A program made the position numbers and the translations under genes. Shown here piece by piece: positions 59,959 through 64,000 of a DNA stretch of 64,000 nucleotides; within the stretch, counting starts at the first letter, position 1; every line of letters starts with the position of its first letter. Source of the stretch: Tahibacter soli (GTDB taxonomy: Bacteria; Pseudomonadota; Gammaproteobacteria; Xanthomonadales; Rhodanobacteraceae); NCBI RefSeq assembly GCF_025717065.2, contig NZ_JAOVZO020000018.1, positions 1,116,001 to 1,180,000 on the forward strand. The letters are read 5' to 3'. Under the pieces are notes generated by a model. That model was not told where the DNA came from. It searched no databases and was given only the letters and a program-made list of their open reading frames with translations.

Positions 59959-61530
59959 ATGAAACTTCTCTGCTTTTTCGCGGCGCTCGGCTGCGCCGCC
60001 GCCGCGAACGCCGGCACGCTGTCGCTCGACCGCGGCAGCTACGAGATCGGCGACACGATCACCGCGACTTACACGACCGACCAGCCGGGCGATCTGAACT
60101 GGCTCGGCGTCTACCGCCAGCCCGGCAACGGACCGGTGAACGGCGTCTACGTCGGACCGTCGATCGTCTGGACGTACGCGCCGACGGCGAGCGGCACGAA
60201 AACGCTCGCGACATCGACGCTGACGCCGGGCCGTCACGTCATGTATTTCCTGCTCAACGACGGCTACGTCTCGACCGCGACGCCGGTCGAGTTCGACGTG
60301 GTGCCGCGGCAGACCGATACGAGCCTCGCGTTTCTTGCCGGCGCGATCGCCGAACGCAACGCGCGCGTCGGCGACGCCTACGCCGGCAGCGTGCGCGGTG
60401 CGGCGCGCGCGCCGGCCGCGGCGACGCTGACGTACGCGAAAAACGGCGGACCCGCGTGGCTCGCGGTCGCCGCGAACGGCGACCTGTCGGGCACGCCGGG
60501 CGAGGCCGACATCGGCGACAACGCGTTCGCGCTGACGGTGTCCGACGGCACCGGCGCGAGCGCGTCGGCATCGCTCGCGATCCGGGTGCGCGCGGCCGGC
60601 GAGCCGGTCGTCGACACGTTGCGCGTCATGAGCTTCAACGCGTGGCAGGGCGGCAGCCGCGTCGACGCAGCGCGCGACAAGCAGCGCCGCATCGTGTTCG
60701 CGCAGAACGCCGACGTCGTCGGCATCCAGGAAGATGCGGGCACCGCGCAGGCGCTCGCGACCGCGCTCGGCTGGTCGCATCGCACGCTCGGCGGTCTCGC
60801 GATTCTCAGCCGCTATCCGATCGTCGGCGAGGCGCGCGCCGACTTCGGCGGCGGGCCGATCGCGCTCGGCGTGCGCGTGCGCGTCGCCGAGGCGCCGCCG
60901 CAGGAAATCGTCGTCTGGACGACGCAGCTCGCGTACAGCCCCTACGGCCCGTACGACGCGTGCTTCGGCGGCTACCAGGCGGCCGATCTCGTGCGGCGCG
61001 AAAACGAATCCGGCCGTGTCGCGGCGATCGACGCGACGCTCGCGGCGATGCAGCCGCAGATCGCCGACCGCGCGCTGACCGACGTCGTGCTGACCGGCGA
61101 CTTCAACGCGCCGTCGCACCTCGACTGGACGGAAGCGACGAGCGCGCAGCACTGCAATGCCGGCGCGGTGGCGTGGCCGGCGACGCGCGCGGTCGAGAAT
61201 GCGGGGCTCGCCGACACGTACCGCGCGGTGCATCCGGATGCGGCGGCGCAGGCGGGCAATACGTGGTCGCCGATCTATCCGCAGCACGGCGGCGCGAGCG
61301 GCAAGGACGAGCCGCAGGATCGCATCGACTATGTGTTCCACGCCGGCGACGACTGGCGCGCGGCGGCATCAGAAAGCGTCGTGATCGGCACGCCGGCGGC
61401 GTATCCGAACGTGGCGGCCAACGTGTGGCCGAGCGATCACGCGGCGGTGGTGACGACGTTCGACTATGTCGCGACGGGGGATGCGGTGTTCGTCGATGGA
61501 TTCGAGGATGTGGCGCGGCTGGAAGAATAG
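59959..61530 (+). CDS. Secreted endonuclease/exonuclease/phosphatase-family protein
   Basis: A 523-residue protein from ATG 59959 (AAGGA seven bases before it; ATG 59935 overlaps the phospholipase stop as an alternative) with a signal peptide (LLCFFAALGCAAAANAG). An Ig-like domain of about 100 residues (SLDRGSYEIGDTITATYTTD) and a putative cadherin-like domain (residues of about 120-200) precede the catalytic EEP domain: RVMSFNAWQGG, VVGIQEDAG, LTGDFNAPSHLDW and WPSDHAAVV. It likely cleaves phosphodiesters or phosphate esters outside the cytoplasm. The tail GDAVFVDGFEDVARLEE matches the phospholipase's tail. It is in an operon with that gene. Confidence 0.88.
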   Translation: MKLLCFFAALGCAAAANAGTLSLDRGSYEIGDTITATYTTDQPGDLNWLGVYRQPGNGPVNGVYVGPSIVWTYAPTASGTKTLATSTLTPGRHVMYFLLNDGYVSTATPVEFDVVPRQTDTSLAFLAGAIAERNARVGDAYAGSVRGAARAPAAATLTYAKNGGPAWLAVAANGDLSGTPGEADIGDNAFALTVSDGTGASASASLAIRVRAAGEPVVDTLRVMSFNAWQGGSRVDAARDKQRRIVFAQNADVVGIQEDAGTAQALATALGWSHRTLGGLAILSRYPIVGEARADFGGGPIALGVRVRVAEAPPQEIVVWTTQLAYSPYGPYDACFGGYQAADLVRRENESGRVAAIDATLAAMQPQIADRALTDVVLTGDFNAPSHLDWTEATSAQHCNAGAVAWPATRAVENAGLADTYRAVHPDAAAQAGNTWSPIYPQHGGASGKDEPQDRIDYVFHAGDDWRAAASESVVIGTPAAYPNVAANVWPSDHAAVVTTFDYVATGDAVFVDGFEDVARLEE

Positions 61531-61676
61531 CGGCTGCGGTCGGTTCGCTGCGTTCGTCGGCGGCGTTCGCGTGCACCGTATCATGCCGCCGTTCGTAGGG
61601 TTGTCGCTTCGGCGGAGGCTGGGGGCCAGTTTTTGATGTTGTTGTTGACGTTGACGGTCGCTTCGTCGTTGTTGTT

Positions 61677-62002
61677 TGGCTTTCGACAAAGCGTTTCGCC
61701 CGCCTGCCGGCGGGCGAGTCACTTTCTTCGACTGGCCGAAGAAAGTAACCAAAGAAGGCCACCCCAACTGCCGCGCCCCTCCGGGCATCCTGCCCTGCGG
61801 GGACCGCAAGCGCCCGGCGGGGTCCGCCGATGGTCCATCCTGGACCGCGGCGGACGACGCACATCCGTGTGCGTCCCCTGTCGGGCCTGATCACCGGGCA
61901 CTTGCTCGCGGCAGATGGGGCCCCGGGGAAAGCGGGCGGCTTCCTGCCGCCAGAAGCAACGGCAACAGCAACAGCAACAGCAACGGCAACGGCAACGGCA
62001 AC
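61677..62002 (+). repeat. Structured multi-hairpin repeat, copy D
   Basis: No gene is seen from 61531 to 62981. Copy D has the same orientation as copy A but is more diverged. Its hairpins are GGGCA/TGCCC, loop TCC (61783-61795); GTCCGCCG ... CGGCGGAC with an inner GGTCCA/TGGACC and loop TCC (61822-61855); GACGCACA/TGTGCGTC, loop TCCG (61856-61875); and GGCGGC/GCCGCC (61935-61951). It ends in eight hexamers. The first part (61680-61770) also contains CCCGCCTGCCGGCGGG and GAAAGTAACC, not shared with copy A. Confidence 0.75.
61955..62002 (+). repeat. (A/G)GCAAC hexanucleotide array
   Basis: Eight consecutive hexamers: AGCAAC, GGCAAC, three AGCAAC, then three GGCAAC. The matching end of copy A has three such units (9478-9495), and copy C has three in inverse (62160-62178). 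Copy number thus differs between copies of the same repeat. Confidence 0.9.
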
Positions 62003-62047
62003 AAGAGCGGCGACGTTGGAGGCTGCGGCTTCGCTGTTTCTTCGCTT

Positions 62048-62134
62048 GTCATACCGGCGCAGGCCGGTATCCAGCTTCTAGGCTCGGTTTTCGCCGACAC
62101 CGAAAAGCTGGATACCGGCCTTCGCCGGTATGAC
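62048..62134. repeat. Inverted pair of REP palindromes
   Basis: The unit 62048-62075 (GTCATACC ... ATCCAGC) is base-for-base identical to that at 9618-9645. A related unit lies in inverse at 62107-62134, 31 bases away. They sit between copies D and C, as the REP cluster at 9.5 kb sits between A and B. Confidence 0.85.
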
Positions 62135-62159
62135 GGCGTTGTAGAAATGCCGCGCTTTG

Positions 62160-62443
62160 GCCGTTGCAGTTGCCGTTGCTTCTGGCGGCAGGAAGCCGCC
62201 CGCTCTACCCGGGGCCCCGTCGGTCGCGGCGAGATTGCGGAGGAAAAGCCCGCGCAGCGGGTGCGCGCAGGGATGCGCGCAGTTCGTTGACGGGCCATGG
62301 ATGGCCCATCAACGAACCCCGGAGCGATCTCGCGGAGTTTGCGGGCATGGATGCCCGCAAACCGCGGCCGTCGGGGTGCCCTTGGAGGGTGCAGGGAGGG
62401 GTTGGGCAAGCAACCTCTCCTTGCTCGCTCGCGGCAGCGAGCG
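62160..62443 (-). repeat. Structured multi-hairpin repeat, copy C (inverted relative to D)
   Basis: In plus-strand order it has GGCGGC/GCCGCC (62184-62200); CCCGC/GCGGG (62249-62261); TGCGCGCA/TGCGCGCA, loop GGGA (62262-62281); a 36-base hairpin (62282-62317) identical in reverse complement to that at 9342-9377; an 11-bp stem TTTGCGGGCAT with its inverse, loop GG (62338-62361); GGAGGGGTTG/CAACCTCTCC, loop GGCAAG (62395-62420); and CGCTCGC/GCGAGCG (62426-62443). It runs straight into the 104-bp tandem array. Confidence 0.85.
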
Positions 62444-62940
62444 AAACGCTTTGTTCAACGCCAAGCAAAAGCTACAAAGCGACAAGAAAAAGCTGGACCC
62501 CAGCGTTCGCTGGGGTGACGAGCCAAGAGGGCGGGCGGCAGCGAGCGAAACGCTTTGTCCAAAGTCGGGCAAAAACTACAAAGAGACAGTCAAAAGCTGG
62601 ACCCCAGCGTTCGCTGGGGTGACGAGCCAAGAGGGCGGGCGGCAGCGAGCGAAACGCTTTGTCCAAAGCCAGGCAAAAACTACAAAGCGACAGTCAAAAG
62701 CTGGACCCCAGCGTTCGCTGGGGTGACGAGCCAAGAGGGCGGGCGGCAGCGAGCGAAACGCTTTGTCCAAAGCCGGGCAAAAACTACAAAGCAACAGTCA
62801 AAAGCTGTACCCCGGCGTTCGCTGGGGTGACGAGCCAAGAGGGCGGGCGGCAGCGAGCGAAACGCTTTGTTCAAAGCCAAGCAAAAGCTACAAGGCGACA
62901 ATCAAAGGCTGGATCCCAGCTTTCGCCGGGATGACCAGCC
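62431..62940. repeat. 104-bp tandem repeat array, just under five copies
   Basis: The unit begins GCGGCAGCGAGCGAAACGCT, continues through AAAGCTACAAAG and GACA, and includes a CCCCAGCG/CGCTGGGG palindrome. Unit starts repeat at exact 104-base steps (for example the AGCTG before the palindrome at 62491, 62595, 62699, 62803 and 62907). Units differ by a few substitutions, the last most. A single unit-like segment is at the end of copy B (10067-10110) and, in inverse, at the start of copy A. As 104 is not a multiple of three, the open frames running through it are not coding. Confidence 0.92.
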
Positions 62941-62981
62941 AAAAGACCGCGAGCCAGGAGCGCGAAGCGCCACCAGGAGAG

Positions 62982-63764
62982 TTACTGCATATTCCACCCA
63001 TGACTGACGATCAACGACTGCCCCGTGAGCGCATTGCTCTGGAACCCCGCGAACAGCAGCGCGACTTCCGCGACGTCGGCCACGGTGGTGAACTCGCCGT
63101 CGACGGTTTCCTTGAGCATCACCTTCTTGATCACGTCGGCTTCCGACAGCCCCAGCGCCTGCGCCTGTTCCGGAATCTGCTTGTCGACGAGCGGCGTGCG
63201 CACGAAGCCCGGACAGATCACGTTCGCGCGGATGCCGTGCGGGCCGCCTTCCTTCGCCACCGTCTTGGCGAGGCCGATCAGCCCGTGCTTCGCCGTGACG
63301 TACGGCGCCTTGAGCACCGACGCTTCTTTCGAGTGCACCGATCCCATATAGATGATGCTGCCGCCGTTGCCGGCCTTCTTCATCTGTTTGATGCACGCGC
63401 GCGTCGTCAGGAATGCGCCGTCGAGATGGATCGCGAGCAGCTTCTTCCACTCGGCGTAGGTGAAGTCTTCCACCGGATGCACGATCTGGATGCCGGCGTT
63501 GGAGACGAGAATGTCGACCGTGCCGAACGCCTGCACGGTCGCGGCGACGGAGACGTCGACCTGCACTTCGTCCGTCACGTCGACCGCGACGCCGATCGCC
63601 TGGCCGCCGGCATGGCGGATTTCCGCGGCGGCGGCCTCGGCCGCGTCGATGTTGAGATCGGCGATCGCGATCTTCGCGCCCTCGCGCGCATAGCGCAGCG
63701 CGATGGCCTTGCCGATGCCGCTCGCGGCGCCGGTGACATAAGCGACTTTGTCTCGAAGTTGCAT
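62982..63764 (-). CDS. bdhA: 3-hydroxybutyrate dehydrogenase
   Basis: A 260-residue SDR that interconverts 3-hydroxybutyrate and acetoacetate with NAD in the cytoplasm, in PHB or ketone-body turnover. Motifs: TGAASGIG near the N-terminus, SNAGIQ, the catalytic Ser in MGSVHS and YVTAK. The segment IQIVHPVEDFTYAEWKKLLA and the C-terminus ALTGQSLIVSHGWNMQ are close to known BdhA proteins. Length is typical. AGGAAAG is upstream of the ATG. It follows the patatin-like gene by 25 bases in the same direction, likely as an operon. Confidence 0.92.
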   Translation of the reverse strand: MQLRDKVAYVTGAASGIGKAIALRYAREGAKIAIADLNIDAAEAAAAEIRHAGGQAIGVAVDVTDEVQVDVSVAATVQAFGTVDILVSNAGIQIVHPVEDFTYAEWKKLLAIHLDGAFLTTRACIKQMKKAGNGGSIIYMGSVHSKEASVLKAPYVTAKHGLIGLAKTVAKEGGPHGIRANVICPGFVRTPLVDKQIPEQAQALGLSEADVIKKVMLKETVDGEFTTVADVAEVALLFAGFQSNALTGQSLIVSHGWNMQ

Positions 63765-63789
63765 GGGGATCTTTCCTGTCTGGGAGGTG

Positions 63790-64000
63790 TCAGGGCTTGC
63801 GCGTCAGGTCGTACTGCGTGACGCCGTCGTCGAGTCCGCTCGACTTGAGCCACTCGGGGTGGTTGATCGTGTCGCACATGTCGCGCCTGCCGGCGTCCCA
63901 GTGCTCGCGCACCGACGTGCGCGAAAATTCGTAGTCCTTCGATTCGAGCTCGTAGGGCTTGTGCCGGTAGATCAGCTGCACGATGTCGACCGGCGCGCTC
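63790..64000 (-). CDS. Patatin-like phospholipase with DUF3734 C-terminus (5' part outside window)
   Basis: Only the last 70 codons are in the window. The frame runs in from the edge with SAPVDIVQLIYRHKPYELES, then KDYEFSRTSVREHWDAG and GVTQYDLTRKP. This is what I recall of the C-terminal DUF3734 region of bacterial patatin-like phospholipases. These are often next to bdhA and may act on PHB granules or membrane lipid. No catalytic residue is visible because the patatin domain lies outside. The apparent GTG start at 63981 is inside the gene. Confidence 0.75.
   Translation of the reverse strand, partial: SAPVDIVQLIYRHKPYELESKDYEFSRTSVREHWDAGRRDMCDTINHPEWLKSSGLDDGVTQYDLTRKP

Noticed and set aside
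62309-62934. Series of 70-190-codon frames on both strands in the tandem repeats
   Set aside because: The 104-base period shifts frame at each unit, and the frames repeat the same peptide in different phases; no ribosome sites.
62431-62940. CRISPR array
   Set aside because: Units are contiguous 104-mers without unique spacers, and no cas genes are near.
63790-63981. Independent 63-residue gene at the right edge
   Set aside because: The apparent start is an internal GTG (IVQLIYRH); the frame continues to the window edge with family-like sequence, so it is the tail of a longer gene.

Overview
The window is about 64 kb of very GC-rich DNA (roughly 70% by eye). The gene families point to a gammaproteobacterium of the Xanthomonadales/Lysobacterales, perhaps Rhodanobacteraceae. 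The signs are an Oar-type TonB receptor, secreted hydrolases, a RegB/RegA pair, an Atu-type carboxylase cluster, a 'GLWW-PAESGWG' secreted protein and many hairpin-rich intergenic repeats. The placement is an inference; no rRNA or tRNA gene is present to test it. I see no phage, integrase, transposase or CRISPR array.

Left part (1-10.1 kb): a partial DUF819 membrane protein; a periplasmic transglutaminase-like protein followed by a large TonB-dependent receptor; lysA overlapping a secreted serine beta-lactamase-like hydrolase; then 1.1 kb of structured repeats. From 10.1 to 17.4 kb, a TetR repressor faces a tightly overlapped five-gene operon: two short-chain dehydrogenases, an acyl-CoA dehydrogenase and both subunits of a biotin-dependent acyl-CoA carboxylase. 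This matches the Atu (acyclic terpene/geranoyl-CoA) type of pathway. An AtuA-family gene lies 38 kb away at 55.7 kb.

17.4-21.0 kb holds a signalling module: a small Ras/MglA-like GTPase diverges from a LuxR-type regulator with a degenerate receiver and a cysteine cluster, followed by two Roadblock/LC7 proteins and an unrecognised 301-residue protein. 21-31 kb: an exported amidohydrolase, a YbdK-type carboxylate-amine ligase with a C26 glutamine-amidotransferase-like hydrolase, a small DUF3395-like protein under an AT-rich promoter, a LysR/MFS divergent pair, a Hanks-type kinase with TPRs and an exported rhodanese. 31-39 kb: an OmpR-type two-component system, an SGNH hydrolase with a histone-H1-like tail, an ABC exporter and a secreted metallophosphoesterase.

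39-51 kb: a Tat-exported multicopper oxidase with an FKBP lipoprotein, a FadL-type channel, a LacI regulator facing a GH92 alpha-mannosidase with a visible operator, an OprP-type porin, an alpha/beta hydrolase and a RegB/RegA redox two-component system. 51-64 kb: an alkylsulfatase-like metallo-hydrolase, a GNAT acetyltransferase, a secreted protein of unknown role, atuA, a phospholipase C and endonuclease/phosphatase pair with matching C-terminal tails, 1.4 kb of repeats, and a bdhA/patatin operon running off the window edge.

The most unusual material is the repeat family. Imperfect elements of about 300 bp are made of successive hairpins whose stems differ between copies with compensating changes, while loops such as TCC and CTTGTC stay constant. 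Two loci about 52 kb apart (9.1-10.1 kb and 61.7-62.5 kb) carry the element as a head-to-head inverted pair around short REP palindromes. Related hairpins lie upstream of the TonB receptor. A 104-bp tandem array follows the second pair. The GTPase/Roadblock/pseudo-receiver module is the best candidate for an undescribed protein system.
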